A model generated the notes under the pieces. The model was not told the DNA's origin. It saw only the letters and a program-made list of their open reading frames with translations, and made no database searches. Of a stretch of DNA of 15,128 nt, positions 6,643 through 14,662 are shown one piece after another (the stretch's first letter is position 1; each line of letters opens with the position of its first letter). Position numbers and translations under genes: made by a program. Origin of the DNA: Deinococcales bacterium (GTDB taxonomy: Bacteria; Deinococcota; Deinococci; Deinococcales; Deinococcaceae). The stretch covers positions 1 to 15,128 of the forward strand of contig JACMOA010000226.1 of the NCBI GenBank assembly GCA_014378225.1, written 5' to 3'.

Positions 6643-7659
6643 TTATCCAATCATCTCTAAAAGACGAGACAGACAGCGACCATACTTCTTCTGGTAAACT
6701 CCAAACCGAAAATCCGAGTCAAAAAGTTTCTCGAGACTCACTCCAGAAAGCCCCAGTTTAAGGTCTAGGTCGTATACTTTGTCTATAAAATGTACCAGAC
6801 GTAGGGCTATGTTCTGGTCGGAAATCGGTTCCACGCCCTCAAGCAAAACCGTTTCTACACCCTCGAGCAGTTTGCCAAATTTGGCGGGATGAACCCGCAA
6901 CAGGTGACGGTTCAGAGCGCTGAAGGTCAAACGGATGTAAGGACGCTCCAGTGTTTGCTCGAGGGCATCTAGTTCAGCGCTCGAGAGTGGAAGGGGAAGA
7001 ACGGCTCCACGCTGACGGTAGTCTGGACCATCTATGGGCAACATCAGAAAGCGCCCAGCAATGCCCTGAATCTGACGCTCAAAGTCTCGAGCGTTGAAGC
7101 GGCCCTGCCCCAGTTGCTCGGGTTGCGTGTTGCTGGTGGTGACTACATGCGTTCCGGCGGGCATAAGCTGACCCAGAAAAGTGCTGGCCATGTGGGTGTT
7201 GCCGGGGTCGTCCAGCTCGAATTCGTCAATGCACAGCAGCGCGTAATGCTTGAAGGTTTCCACCGCCCTGGTCATGCCCAGTATTCCCAGCGCAAAGAAC
7301 AGTTCTGAAAAACTCAGGAAAGCCTTTTCACCCTGGAAGGTGTGCCAGGTGGCGACCAGCAGGTGGGTCTTGCCCACCCCAAAGCCTCCATCCAGATAAA
7401 AACCCTTTCCCTCGAGCTTTTTTCCACCAAAAAGTCCCAGAATCTTGTGCGCTCGAGGAGGATTTTGGGCAAAGTCGTGCAGGCGCTCGAGCGCCAAAGA
7501 TTGACTCTCGAACTCTAAATTAGGCTGAAAACTGTCAAAACTCACTCGCCCAAAACGCGGACTGGGAACAAACCCGGCCCGCATTTCTTCGGGATTAAGT
7601 TCGGGAAAACGCTGTGTCAGGTCTATTTTTAGAGATTCTATTTTGCAAGGTAAAGTCAC
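6643..7659 (-). CDS. zapE: Cell division protein ZapE / AFG1-like AAA ATPase
   Basis: Encodes 338 residues of an AFG1/ZapE P-loop ATPase. In Escherichia coli ZapE acts at the Z-ring under stress; in mitochondria AFG1 relatives help protein quality control. Walker A is GGFGVGKT (residues 91-98), Walker B is LLCIDEFELDDPGNT (141-155), and a sensor-like TTSNTQPEQLGQGRF lies at 174-188, all characteristic of the family. The C-terminal ALRLVHFIDKVYDLDLKL is also typical. The start is GTG 7659: TAAACT ends 6 nt before it and no Shine-Dalgarno is present, which points to a leaderless mRNA. It lies 32 bp after the YlmH-like gene on the same strand, so read-through is also possible. The function in this phylum is inferred. 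Confidence 0.93.
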   Translation of the reverse strand: MTLPCKIESLKIDLTQRFPELNPEEMRAGFVPSPRFGRVSFDSFQPNLEFESQSLALERLHDFAQNPPRAHKILGLFGGKKLEGKGFYLDGGFGVGKTHLLVATWHTFQGEKAFLSFSELFFALGILGMTRAVETFKHYALLCIDEFELDDPGNTHMASTFLGQLMPAGTHVVTTSNTQPEQLGQGRFNARDFERQIQGIAGRFLMLPIDGPDYRQRGAVLPLPLSSAELDALEQTLERPYIRLTFSALNRHLLRVHPAKFGKLLEGVETVLLEGVEPISDQNIALRLVHFIDKVYDLDLKLGLSGVSLEKLFDSDFRFGVYQKKYGRCLSRLLEMIG

Positions 7660-7665
7660 ACCAAG

Positions 7666-7671
7666 AGTTTA
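7666..7671 (-). promoter_or_regulatory. -10 box for leaderless zapE mRNA
   Basis: TAAACT on the minus strand ends exactly 6 nt before the GTG start of zapE, in the 32-bp gap after the upstream gene. No Shine-Dalgarno sequence is visible. Identical hexamers occur before lepB and cdsA. Confidence 0.5.
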
Positions 7672-7691
7672 GAGGGTTCCTCGAGCAAAGC

Positions 7692-8402
7692 TCACCCTCC
7701 CTTGTGTATCTCCAGCTCGAGCTTGTAATTCCCCCGCCGGGTTTCGTTGACCACCCGTTTAAACTCGAGCCGTCCCAGACCCTCTGCGCTCAGGGTATCG
7801 CCTTCCCGAATTTCACTGCTGGCTTTGGCAGGTTGACCATTGAGCCGCACTTTGCCGTTCTCGAGGCCCCCCTGAAAGTATGACCTCGAGACCCCAAAGC
7901 CTTTAGCCCCCACGGCGTCTACCCGCATGGAGGGAACGACTACTTCCCTGGTTTTAACCCTGGCACTAGCGTTAAGTTCCGCTTTTTCCACGGTCAGCTC
8001 GAGGTTTCCCAGTTGGGCTAGTTTCTCGAGCTGCTCTTTGGCTTTGCCTGTTGCGGCCACCAGATAGCTCCCGCGCTCGAACCGAACATCTCCTAGCTGC
8101 TCGAGGTCTATTCCAGCAGCCTTGAGGGCCACCAAAACATCGGCACTTTCCCAGGTGGGTGGGAATTCTGCGGACAGCTCGAGCACCTCCACCGGGTCGG
8201 TCACACTGGGAATATGCACCGGATACAGGGTCACCACGGCCCGCTGTGGGGTGGCAAAACCGCCAGAGATTAGAAATTTGATTTCGGAATTGTTCAGGGG
8301 TCTGCGGTCCAGCGCGTCCAGGGCCACGAAAGGCGTGCGGACCACTCGGCCCCCAGCAGCCTGCGCTATCAATTTGTTCAGGTTAAAGTCAGTTGAAGCC
8401 AT
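7692..8402 (-). CDS. ylmH: YlmH-like S4-domain RNA-binding protein
   Basis: Encodes 236 residues. The C-terminal part (about 160-220) is an S4 RNA-binding domain with SMRVDAVGAKGFGVSRSYF, then GKVRLNGQPAKASSEIREGD and LGRLEFKRVV. The N-terminal part contains NNSEIKFLISGGFATPQRAV, matching the YlmH family. YlmH (RqcP2) has been linked to ribosome-associated quality control, acting on peptidyl-tRNA in stalled 50S subunits, and the gene was first noted near division genes. The start is ATG 8402, not ATG 8438: TACCCT ends 7 nt before 8402, preceded by TG as an extended -10, and there is no Shine-Dalgarno. zapE follows by 32 bp. The gene is unusually rich in CTCGAG (about nine copies). Confidence 0.85.
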   Translation of the reverse strand: MASTDFNLNKLIAQAAGGRVVRTPFVALDALDRRPLNNSEIKFLISGGFATPQRAVVTLYPVHIPSVTDPVEVLELSAEFPPTWESADVLVALKAAGIDLEQLGDVRFERGSYLVAATGKAKEQLEKLAQLGNLELTVEKAELNASARVKTREVVVPSMRVDAVGAKGFGVSRSYFQGGLENGKVRLNGQPAKASSEIREGDTLSAEGLGRLEFKRVVNETRRGNYKLELEIHKGG

Positions 8403-8409
8403 AAGCTCG

Positions 8410-8418
8410 AGGGTAGCA
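8410..8418 (-). promoter_or_regulatory. Extended -10 for leaderless ylmH-like mRNA
   Basis: TGCTACCCT on the minus strand is an extended -10 ending 7 nt before ATG 8402. The final CT of the -10 is also the start of a CTCGAG palindrome, so the repeat overlaps the promoter and the transcription start region. Confidence 0.5.
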
Positions 8419-8504
8419 CGGAACGTGCGTGGGTGCATCGGACAATTGGCTTATTTGGGATGCTTTGCTCGAGGGTGGGAGGGTGAGAAGAACGCCCTTA
8501 AGCG

Positions 8505-8570
8505 GGTCATAGGTTCCCTGTTGGTTTGTTCTCAAGTGCCCAAAATCAAACCAATGGGGAACCCATGACT
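8505..8570. repeat. Long intergenic hairpin (24-nt arms)
   Basis: Arms 8505-8528 and 8547-8570 pair over 24 positions around an 18-nt loop. As plus-strand RNA there are three G-U pairs and one A-C mismatch; the inner 17 positions (GGTTCCCTGTTGGTTTG with CAAACCAATGGGGAACC) pair fully. No T-tract follows, so it is not an intrinsic terminator. It lies between the divergent ylmH-like gene and the 147-aa gene. Wobbles outnumber mismatches on the plus strand, which hints at a plus-strand transcript. Confidence 0.8.
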
Positions 8571-8654
8571 AAAGACTCGCCGAAGGCGCAAAACTGATAA
8601 TCGACAACCCCACTCTCACTCGAGCATATACGCCTGAACTCTCGAATACCCGTC

Positions 8655-8660
8655 TATACT
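8655..8660 (+). promoter_or_regulatory. -10 box for leaderless mRNA of the 147-aa gene
   Basis: TATACT ends 6 nt before ATG 8667, with GCTCTC between and no Shine-Dalgarno. No -35 consensus is seen 17 bp upstream. Confidence 0.6.
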
Positions 8661-8666
8661 GCTCTC

Positions 8667-9110
8667 ATGGAAATCAGTGAACCCATCGGTACGCCGGGTG
8701 CGCCTAAAGAAACGCTCGAGGATTTAGCGAATGTGCTCGAGCGGCTGCCCACAAGTGCCAAAGTTCTGCTCATCACCGACATTCAGGGCCACCGCAGCCA
8801 CGCCCGTTACGCCGTGCTCTTCTTACACGGTTCCGAGGGCGCACTCAGCCGCGAAGCCTTTGGACCGCGTTACGGCCCCGAGGGGATTCTGGCCCTGGAT
8901 ACCCTGGTGCGAACCCTGCTCGAGCGTGGAATCAACGACTTTAAAGAGTGTGTGGTGATGCCCAGCGATTTTGGCCGCTTGATGCAAGAACCCGAGGGTT
9001 TAGAGTTCGAGCGCCTAATCTCGAGCGCCAACCCCACCGACCCCAATCTATACCTGACCACCCACATGACCGATGTGTTGGTTTCTCCGGTGGGCAGCCC
9101 GCTCGAGTGA
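8667..9110 (+). CDS. Hypothetical protein, 147 aa
   Basis: I do not recognise this family. The product is a soluble, mildly acidic 147-residue protein with no signal peptide or membrane helix. It has an alternating hydrophobic pattern suggesting a small alpha/beta domain: LPTSAKVLLITDIQGH near 28-43, RYAVLFLHGSEGAL near 47-60, LALDTLVRTLLERG near 75-88 and ECVVMPSDFGRLM near 93-105. Five CTCGAG copies in 440 bp mostly encode Leu-Glu or Ser-Ser. The start is firm, because TATACT lies 6 nt before ATG and a terminator follows at 9177-9205, so it is probably a single-gene transcript. Its length, stop position and codon use look genuine. Confidence 0.8.
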   Translation: MEISEPIGTPGAPKETLEDLANVLERLPTSAKVLLITDIQGHRSHARYAVLFLHGSEGALSREAFGPRYGPEGILALDTLVRTLLERGINDFKECVVMPSDFGRLMQEPEGLEFERLISSANPTDPNLYLTTHMTDVLVSPVGSPLE

Positions 9111-9176
9111 ATAGATTTCTTTTAGAAGTCACGAAAAGTAGAAGGCGAAAACTGACACGTTAGATTCTTGCCACCT

Positions 9177-9205
9177 ATCAGACTTTTTTCTTGAGTCTGA
9201 TTTTT
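9177..9205 (+). terminator. Rho-independent terminator after the 147-aa gene
   Basis: ATCAGACT (9177-9184) and AGTCTGAT (9194-9201) form a perfect 8-bp stem with a T-rich 9-nt loop, followed by a run of Ts to 9205. The T-tract is on the plus strand, so it serves the 147-aa gene rather than mscS. Confidence 0.75.
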
Positions 9206-9284
9206 CAACTTTGACCCTCGAGCAAATTCAAACCATCCCAGACTCTAATTGACCAACTGAAAACCGAAAACCAAGCCCCAGACC

Positions 9285-10376
9285 TCAAACTCCCGAATCA
9301 GTACCTTCCGGCTCGAGGGTTACAAGCTTCACACTCTCCCCTGCCAGTAAAATTCCCGCACTGCGAAACTCGCGCTTGACCCGCAGGTTGTACTCCCGGC
9401 CCAGCGCCCACTGTTCTTTGGGCTGCACCTTGAACATGGCCCGAAGCTTAACTCCGGTGGGGTCCAGGCCCACAATACCCTCGAGCTTGGGTTCCTCGAG
9501 AAAGATGTCCTTCCACTGGGGGTCTGCGTACAGCGATTCCGCCACGTTTTTAAGCGTCTCGAGCGCTTTATCAATGTCCGCGTCGTTGGACACCAACACA
9601 TCGCCCACCAACCGCGACCAGCCCTTGCTGGACACGCTGACTGAGGTGATTTGGCCGTTGGGAACAATGTGAACCGACCCATCCAGAGCGCGAATCTGGG
9701 TCAGGCGCAGGGTGATGCGCTCCACTCCCCCACTCAGGCCAGGGTTTCCGTTGACGGTAATTACGTCTCCCACGCCGTATTGGTCCTCGAGCAGGATGAT
9801 AAAGCCGTTCAGGAAGTCCCGAATCAGGCTCTGCGCCCCAAAGGAAACCGCCACCCCGATGATGGATACGCCCGCCACCAGGGTGGTGGCTTCCACGCCC
9901 AGCGCCTGCAAAATCTGAATTCCGGCCAGAATAAATACCACGCCGCGCAGGCTCGAGCGCAAGATGCTCTTGAGGGTGCGGGTTCGCACGCTGCGGCGGT
10001 TAAATTCGCTGCCGTACACGATTCGGCCCACCAAAACTTCAACGCCCAAGAGTGCCAAATACGCCAGCGCCACAGTGGCCAGTGAGCGCCCGATAGACGC
10101 GCTGAACCAGGCCGACAGTGCCTCTCCCTGACTATAAAACAGCTCGAGCAGGTCCAGACGCAAACTGTATACCGCCACAATGAAGGCCAGATACGCCGCC
10201 AGAATTCCCCATAAAAGGCGGAGCACTCGAGCAGTACGGACAAAATTCCCAGCCTTCTCGAGCGCCAGTAAAGCCAGACGCACCATCAACCACGCGCCCA
10301 GAACGACGCCCAGAGACACCAGAAAAGCCATGACCCGTTGCGGGTCGGCTAGTTGGGTTTGGAGTTGCTCGAGCAT
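9285..10376 (-). CDS. mscS: MscS-family mechanosensitive ion channel
   Basis: Encodes 363 residues of a small-conductance mechanosensitive channel that releases solutes during osmotic downshock. Hydrophobic segments fall at about 16-38, 54-72, 97-119 and 142-160. The pore helix and signature follow: LVAGVSIIGVAVSFGAQSLI at about 167-186, then RDFLNGFIILLEDQYGVGDV at 187-206. The beta domain contains VHIVPNGQI; a cytoplasmic C-terminal domain ends near residue 345. One or two more N-terminal helices than E. coli MscS are present, as in YggB-like relatives. ATG 10376 has no Shine-Dalgarno and no clear -10 at 6-7 nt; ATG at residue 16 is an alternative. A modular repeat (10394-10466) ends 17 nt upstream. 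Confidence 0.93.
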   Translation of the reverse strand: MLEQLQTQLADPQRVMAFLVSLGVVLGAWLMVRLALLALEKAGNFVRTARVLRLLWGILAAYLAFIVAVYSLRLDLLELFYSQGEALSAWFSASIGRSLATVALAYLALLGVEVLVGRIVYGSEFNRRSVRTRTLKSILRSSLRGVVFILAGIQILQALGVEATTLVAGVSIIGVAVSFGAQSLIRDFLNGFIILLEDQYGVGDVITVNGNPGLSGGVERITLRLTQIRALDGSVHIVPNGQITSVSVSSKGWSRLVGDVLVSNDADIDKALETLKNVAESLYADPQWKDIFLEEPKLEGIVGLDPTGVKLRAMFKVQPKEQWALGREYNLRVKREFRSAGILLAGESVKLVTLEPEGTDSGV

Positions 10377-10393
10377 GGGGGTTTTGGGTTATT

Positions 10394-10466
10394 GTCTTGG
10401 ACAAAGCGGCACGTCTTGAGCAGAACGGCACCTACCGGGCCTGCTCGCCTACCGGGCCTGTCTGCC
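10394..10466 (-). repeat. Modular intergenic repeat, inverted copy of 14974-15046
   Basis: The reverse complement of these 73 nt matches 14974-15046 at 69 positions; the 19 nt at 10394-10412 are identical to the complement of 15028-15046. Read on the minus strand it contains two GAGCAGGCCCGGTAGG-like units (module A), then two TGCCGCTTTGTCCAAGAC-like units (module B). It ends 17 nt before the mscS start and reads in the same direction. Confidence 0.9.
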
Positions 10467-10591
10467 AGGGGTCAGTTTTCGGTGGTGAGTTTGAACCCAC
10501 TTAGGATTGGGATTGAGATAACTTCGGTGTTTTATCTCGAGCGAGGACACTTTTTTCTGTCACCTTGAGCAGGGCGAAGGGTCTACATTTC

Positions 10592-10644
10592 GACTGAGTT
10601 GATTTGACTGAGTTGATTTGACTGAGTTGATTTGACTGAGTTGA
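10592..10644. repeat. 14-bp tandem repeat, 3.8 copies
   Basis: The unit GACTGAGTTGATTT is repeated at 10592-10605, 10606-10619 and 10620-10633 without change, followed by an 11-nt partial copy at 10634-10644. It is non-coding and a likely site of copy-number variation. Confidence 0.95.
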
Positions 10645-10724
10645 GATGTTTTACCCTGCTCAACAGGACAAGGGGCTTTTCAAAATCGGGAAGCTATTTT
10701 ATCCCCGTTCCTTAAAAACTATTT

Positions 10725-11735
10725 TTAGCCCTCGAGCGCAGAACTCAAATGCTCGAGGGTGTTAGACTCAAGCACGCGTTGGGCGTACAGTAGGCCATTT
10801 TCTACCGCTTTGGCGTCTGCGCTGCCGTGTCCAATGAAACTGAGTCCCTTGACCCCCACCAGCAGCGAAACGCCGTATTCGCTGGGGTCCATCTTTTTTC
10901 TGATGCCTTGTAGAGCGCTACGAACCAGCAAGCCGCCCAATTTACTGAGCGGGCTGCTCGAGAGTGCTTCCCGAATCCAGCCGAACAGCACCTTCGCTTC
11001 ACCCTCGGCCAGTTTGAGCACGATGTTTCCGGTAAAGCCATCAGTGAGCACAATGTCGGTGGTTCCCTTAAAAATGTCGTTGCCTTCTACATTGCCGTGG
11101 AAGTTGATATTGGATAATTCGCGCAGCAGCGCGTGAGCCTCGAGCACCGTTTGACTGCCCTTATGGTCTTCCTCGCCAATGGAAAGCAAACCCACACTGG
11201 GCTTTTCTAATCCACCCCCCTCGAGTGGCAAGCTCTGAAGGTAAACGGTAGCCAGACGCGCCCACTGTGGGTAATAGCTGGGTTTGACGTCGGCGTTTGC
11301 GCCTGCATCCAACAGATAAGTCACCCCTTTGGCGCTGGGAATGCGGTTCAGAATGGCGGGTCTTTCCACGCCCTTCAGTCGGCCCAGGGTGAACAGGGCG
11401 CTGGCCATAGTGGCCCCGCTATGGCCCATCGAGACCACTGCGCCCGCCTCGCCGTCCTTGACCATGCGCGTGGCGACCTGAACACTCGAGCGTGGACGCT
11501 TTCGCACATCTCCGGCGTGGTCGTCCATGCTGATGACGTCTTCGGCATGAACGACGGGCAAGCGCCCACCCTGCCGAAACAGCTCGAGGTGGAGTTTTGG
11601 TTCGTCGCCCACCAGAACCACGTTTACACCGCGCTTTTGCGCTTCGAGCGCACCCGCCACAGTAACTTGAGGCGCAAAATCACCGCCCATCGCGTCCAGT
11701 GCGATGGGCAGCTTTGAGTTTTCAGCTCGAGTCAT
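10725..11735 (-). CDS. plsX: Phosphate acyltransferase PlsX
   Basis: Encodes 336 residues of PlsX, a peripheral membrane enzyme converting acyl-ACP to acyl-phosphate for PlsY in phosphatidic acid synthesis, the pathway that feeds cdsA in this window. Family blocks are visible: IALDAMGGDFAPQVTVAGAL at 11-30, VSMGHSGATMASALFTLGRL, RPAILNRIPS, LLDAGANADVKP and LTDGFTGNIVLKLAEG. ATG 11735 is chosen because GAGGAGAA lies about 8 nt upstream and the family starts there; an ATG 10 codons upstream (11765) would bury this ribosome binding site in coding sequence. A CTCGAG palindrome overlaps the Shine-Dalgarno (CTCGAGGAGAA). fabD or fabH, often adjacent, are not here. The NYN gene lies 128 bp upstream on the same strand. 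Confidence 0.96.
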   Translation of the reverse strand: MTRAENSKLPIALDAMGGDFAPQVTVAGALEAQKRGVNVVLVGDEPKLHLELFRQGGRLPVVHAEDVISMDDHAGDVRKRPRSSVQVATRMVKDGEAGAVVSMGHSGATMASALFTLGRLKGVERPAILNRIPSAKGVTYLLDAGANADVKPSYYPQWARLATVYLQSLPLEGGGLEKPSVGLLSIGEEDHKGSQTVLEAHALLRELSNINFHGNVEGNDIFKGTTDIVLTDGFTGNIVLKLAEGEAKVLFGWIREALSSSPLSKLGGLLVRSALQGIRKKMDPSEYGVSLLVGVKGLSFIGHGSADAKAVENGLLYAQRVLESNTLEHLSSALEG

Positions 11736-11863
11736 TAAGAATTCTCCTCGAGCCGCTCGACACAATCAAAATACGAGGTGTGAAATGGATTCTCGAGCGC
11801 AAAGTGAGGAAAATAACGCTCGAGGGGAACACCCAAACTCTGCCCAATTTGAACCCCTTTCAT

Positions 11864-12481
<618 letters not shown>

Positions 12482-12702
12482 AAAATTTCTGCTCCTTAAA
12501 TGTTCAATTACTGTGCGGGTATGCTTAAAAAATCGGGCTAGATTAAACCGCTCTGACTCTTCCCTGCTCGAGCACCAGTAGGCAGAGCATACCTCATGGG
12601 ATGGGTCAGGTAAAGCGAAAAGCCGTAGTCTAACCAAAAACCAAGTTCGAGTACAGCAGATTCTCAGCAAACTCAGATGTCAATTTTTCTCAAACTCTGC
12701 TC
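12482..12702. other. Intergenic region between lepB and the NYN gene
   Basis: About 220 bp with one CTCGAG (near 12568) and a possible minus-strand -10 for the NYN gene (TAATCT, about 12538-12543). I see no other gene or structured repeat. Confidence 0.4.
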
Positions 12703-12729
12703 AAAAGGTTGGGATTAAGGATTCCAACC
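12703..12729 (-). terminator. Terminator overlapping the lepB stop codon
   Basis: On the minus strand GGTTGGAAT and ATCCCAACC pair over nine positions with one A-C mismatch around a CCTTA loop, followed by TTTT. The lepB stop codon TAA lies at the loop and start of the 3' arm, so the last codons of the gene form the 5' arm. Confidence 0.6.
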
Positions 12730-13515
12730 CGTGGGTTTTTCCAGCGCTCGAGGGTTGAACCCACTAGGACCAGACAAACGAACATCAGCGGTATTGCAGT
12801 CGTAACTGGCACTAATGTGGCGTACAAAAGGCCACCACACCAGTGCTGCACGTCCCGCAATGGCCTCGAGCGGAACCGTTCCAATCATCCTCGAGTCCTC
12901 ACTTCCCCCCTGAGAGCGGTTATCCCCCATCACAAAATACTGACCCGCTGGAACGGTAATGCTCTTAAACATAGGAGTCAATCCACTGTAATCGCTACGT
13001 GCATAGTTTGCGGTGCTCGAGAACTGGTCCCAACACTGCTGCTCTTTCCAAAAATCGGTAATGAACGCCTGATTAATTTTTCTATTGTTGACAAAAACCT
13101 CACCCGCTTGCATTCTGACCGTATCTCCAGCAACGGCAACCACCCGTTTAATAAAATAAGGTCGGTAGGTCCACAGTCCAAAAAAATCACGCTCAACACC
13201 CGGAATCTCCCCTCCAGGTTTAAACACCACAATGTCGCCGCGCTGAAAACTACCAATTCCCAGACGGTGCAGCCAGGTCTCGTACTTGGGAATAATGATG
13301 CGCTCCCCGTGCCGCAAGTTAGGCATCATACTTTTGCCGTCTACCCCAGTGATAGTCACCAAAAAAGTGGTGATGATGAAAAAGGGCAGCAACACGCTAA
13401 GCCAGGAGCGCAGCTCGAGCCAGAGATACCGGCCCAGGGAAATGCGCGGCTTGCTCGAGGAAGATACTTCCTCAGAAGTGCTGGGCGGGTTTGGGGAAAG
13501 GGTGGGGTCGGTCAA
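12715..13515 (-). CDS. lepB: Signal peptidase I
   Basis: Encodes 266 residues of type I signal peptidase (S26), a membrane-anchored Ser/Lys protease that removes signal peptides from exported proteins. After a polar, Ser/Pro-rich cytoplasmic N-terminus there is one membrane helix (about 38-56). Then come the catalytic serine in GKSMMPNLRHGER (S62), the catalytic lysine in YFIKRVVAVAGDTV (K123) and the GDNRSQGGSEDSR box. An insertion between the last two (QCWDQFSSTANYARSDYSG) is longer than in minimal family members. The only in-frame start is TTG 13515, since a stop codon lies five codons upstream; TAAACT lies 9 nt before it. The rare start and near-leaderless layout suggest modest expression. 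Confidence 0.94.
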   Translation of the reverse strand: MTDPTLSPNPPSTSEEVSSSSKPRISLGRYLWLELRSWLSVLLPFFIITTFLVTITGVDGKSMMPNLRHGERIIIPKYETWLHRLGIGSFQRGDIVVFKPGGEIPGVERDFFGLWTYRPYFIKRVVAVAGDTVRMQAGEVFVNNRKINQAFITDFWKEQQCWDQFSSTANYARSDYSGLTPMFKSITVPAGQYFVMGDNRSQGGSEDSRMIGTVPLEAIAGRAALVWWPFVRHISASYDCNTADVRLSGPSGFNPRALEKPTGWNP

Positions 13516-13524
13516 AGTAGCGCC

Positions 13525-13530
13525 AGTTTA
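13525..13530 (-). promoter_or_regulatory. Possible -10 box of lepB
   Basis: TAAACT on the minus strand ends 9 nt before the TTG start, leaving a leader of only about 2-3 nt. It is the same hexamer as at zapE. No ribosome binding site is visible. Confidence 0.4.
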
Positions 13531-13566
13531 GCGGGTTTGGGTGAAGGGAGGATGGAGTAGGTAGGA

Positions 13567-13602
13567 GGCGGACAGGCCCTGAGGTGCCGTTTTGTCCAAG
13601 AC
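13567..13602 (+). repeat. Short copy of the modular intergenic repeat
   Basis: GGCGGACAGGCCCTGAGG followed by TGCCGTTTTGTCCAAGAC is one module A plus one module B of the family seen at 10394-10466 and 14873-15067; the second A and second B are missing. It lies between divergent lepB and the UbiA-type gene, reading toward the latter. Confidence 0.85.
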
Positions 13603-13644
13603 AGGTGGGAGGGTGAGTGGATGGCCAACCTTTGTCTTGCCTTT

Positions 13645-13660
13645 TCTGATGTCTGATGTC
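13645..13660. repeat. Short TCTGATG direct repeat
   Basis: TCTGATGTCTGATGTC is two near-perfect copies of an 8-nt word in the gap between lepB and the UbiA-type gene. The following CTCACCACTC (13681-13690) is the reverse complement of 2415-2424. Confidence 0.5.
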
Positions 13661-13738
13661 TTTTATTCCCACACTTAAAACTCACCACTCAGAACCCCCC
13701 TGGTGACGAAAGACCTGCTCAAAATTCAAAAATCGCAG

Positions 13739-13744
13739 TATGCT
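13739..13744 (+). promoter_or_regulatory. -10 box for leaderless UbiA-type mRNA
   Basis: TATGCT ends exactly 6 nt before ATG 13751. The CT of the -10 is also the start of CTCGAG (13743-13748), so the palindrome fills the -10 to +1 gap, as it does before the ylmH-like gene. Confidence 0.55.
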
Positions 13745-13750
13745 CGAGCC

Positions 13751-14644
13751 ATGACCGCCTTAACCCAGGTGCGGACCTTGCTCAGCTTTGTGAAGTTCGA
13801 GCACACGGTTTTTGCGCTTCCCTTTGCCTACGCCGGAATGTTGTTTGCCTCGCTCGAGCGTTACGGCACGGGTTGGCCCGGTTTTATGACCTTTTTATGG
13901 ATAACGCTGGCAATGGGGGGGGCGCGCACCGCAGCTATGGGCGCGAACCGATTGATTGACGCGGCCATAGACGCAAAAAACCCCCGAACTGCTGGGCGTG
14001 AAATTCCTGCGGGGAAAATCTCTCCCGCTCGAGCGATTGGGTTAGTCGTTGTTTCGCTGATTGTGCTTACGGTTTCAGCAGCGCAACTGGGACCGCTGGC
14101 GCTGGCACTGCTGCCCATCGCCGTCGTCTTCCTGATTGTCTATCCGTACACCAAGCGGTTCACCTGGCTGTGTCACCTTTGGCTGGGCATCACAGACGGC
14201 GCAGCGGCGGCGGGCGGCTGGATTGCCGTAACGGGAGAGTTCAGTTGGGGCGCGGTGATGCTGTGGCTGGTGGTAATTTTCTGGATGGTAGGTTTAGACG
14301 TGATTTATGCTACCCAGGATTACGAGTTTGACCGTAAAAATGGCGTGCAGAGCATTCCCGCCCGTTTCGGCATCCCTCGAGCACTCCAGATTGCCGCCGT
14401 TTCTCACGCCGTTACCTTTTTACTCCTGTTGGGATGCGCTGTTGTGATTGGCACGAGCTGGCCTTTTTATCTGGCGGTGTCAGTGATGGGCGCTATCCTG
14501 CTGTACGAACACCTGCTGGTCAGACCGGACTCGAGCGGGCAAATTAACCTTCAAAAAATCCACGTGGCCTTCTTCGATGCCAACGGCTGGCTGGCGTTGA
14601 CCATGCTTATTGGTGCGGCAGTGGATGTGGTGGTACGGGGTTAG
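13751..14644 (+). CDS. ubiA: UbiA-family prenyltransferase (MqnP-like)
   Basis: Encodes 297 residues of an integral membrane aromatic prenyltransferase. The first Asp-rich motif is [20 protein letters not shown] (residues 66-85; D70, D74) and the second is [18 protein letters not shown] (181-198; D183, D190, D194); both bind Mg2+-diphosphate. About eight hydrophobic segments are visible. The N-terminal [15 protein letters not shown] is typical of the UbiA-like group that includes MqnP, which prenylates the futalosine-pathway product in menaquinone synthesis. Deinococcota use menaquinone, so MqnP is the likelier role, but 4-hydroxybenzoate or heme O/other substrates cannot be excluded. ATG 13751 is preferred over GTG 13703 because the family starts here and a -10 box lies 6 nt upstream. 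Confidence 0.88.
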   Translation: MTALTQVRTLLSFVKFEHTVFALPFAYAGMLFASLERYGTGWPGFMTFLWITLAMGGARTAAMGANRLIDAAIDAKNPRTAGREIPAGKISPARAIGLVVVSLIVLTVSAAQLGPLALALLPIAVVFLIVYPYTKRFTWLCHLWLGITDGAAAAGGWIAVTGEFSWGAVMLWLVVIFWMVGLDVIYATQDYEFDRKNGVQSIPARFGIPRALQIAAVSHAVTFLLLLGCAVVIGTSWPFYLAVSVMGAILLYEHLLVRPDSSGQINLQKIHVAFFDANGWLALTMLIGAAVDVVVRG

Positions 14645-14662
14645 GATATGGCAACTAAGAGA

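Larger units (their letters stand above)
10377..10724. other. Intergenic region between plsX and mscS
   Basis: 348 bp without a convincing gene. It holds the modular repeat (10394-10466), one CTCGAG near 10536, a stretch at 10560-10583 (CACCTTGAGCAGGGCGAAGGG) of a kind I recall as a common dispersed intergenic word in environmental genomes, the 14-bp tandem repeat, and an AT-rich end after the plsX stop. No terminator for plsX is evident. Confidence 0.5.

Noticed and set aside
10592..10644. CRISPR array
   Set aside because: Units are 14 bp, directly abutting and without spacers; this is a simple tandem repeat. No other CRISPR-like array is seen.
12709..13560. 283-aa reading frame on the plus strand
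   Set aside because: Antisense to lepB, which has all its catalytic motifs; no family resemblance.
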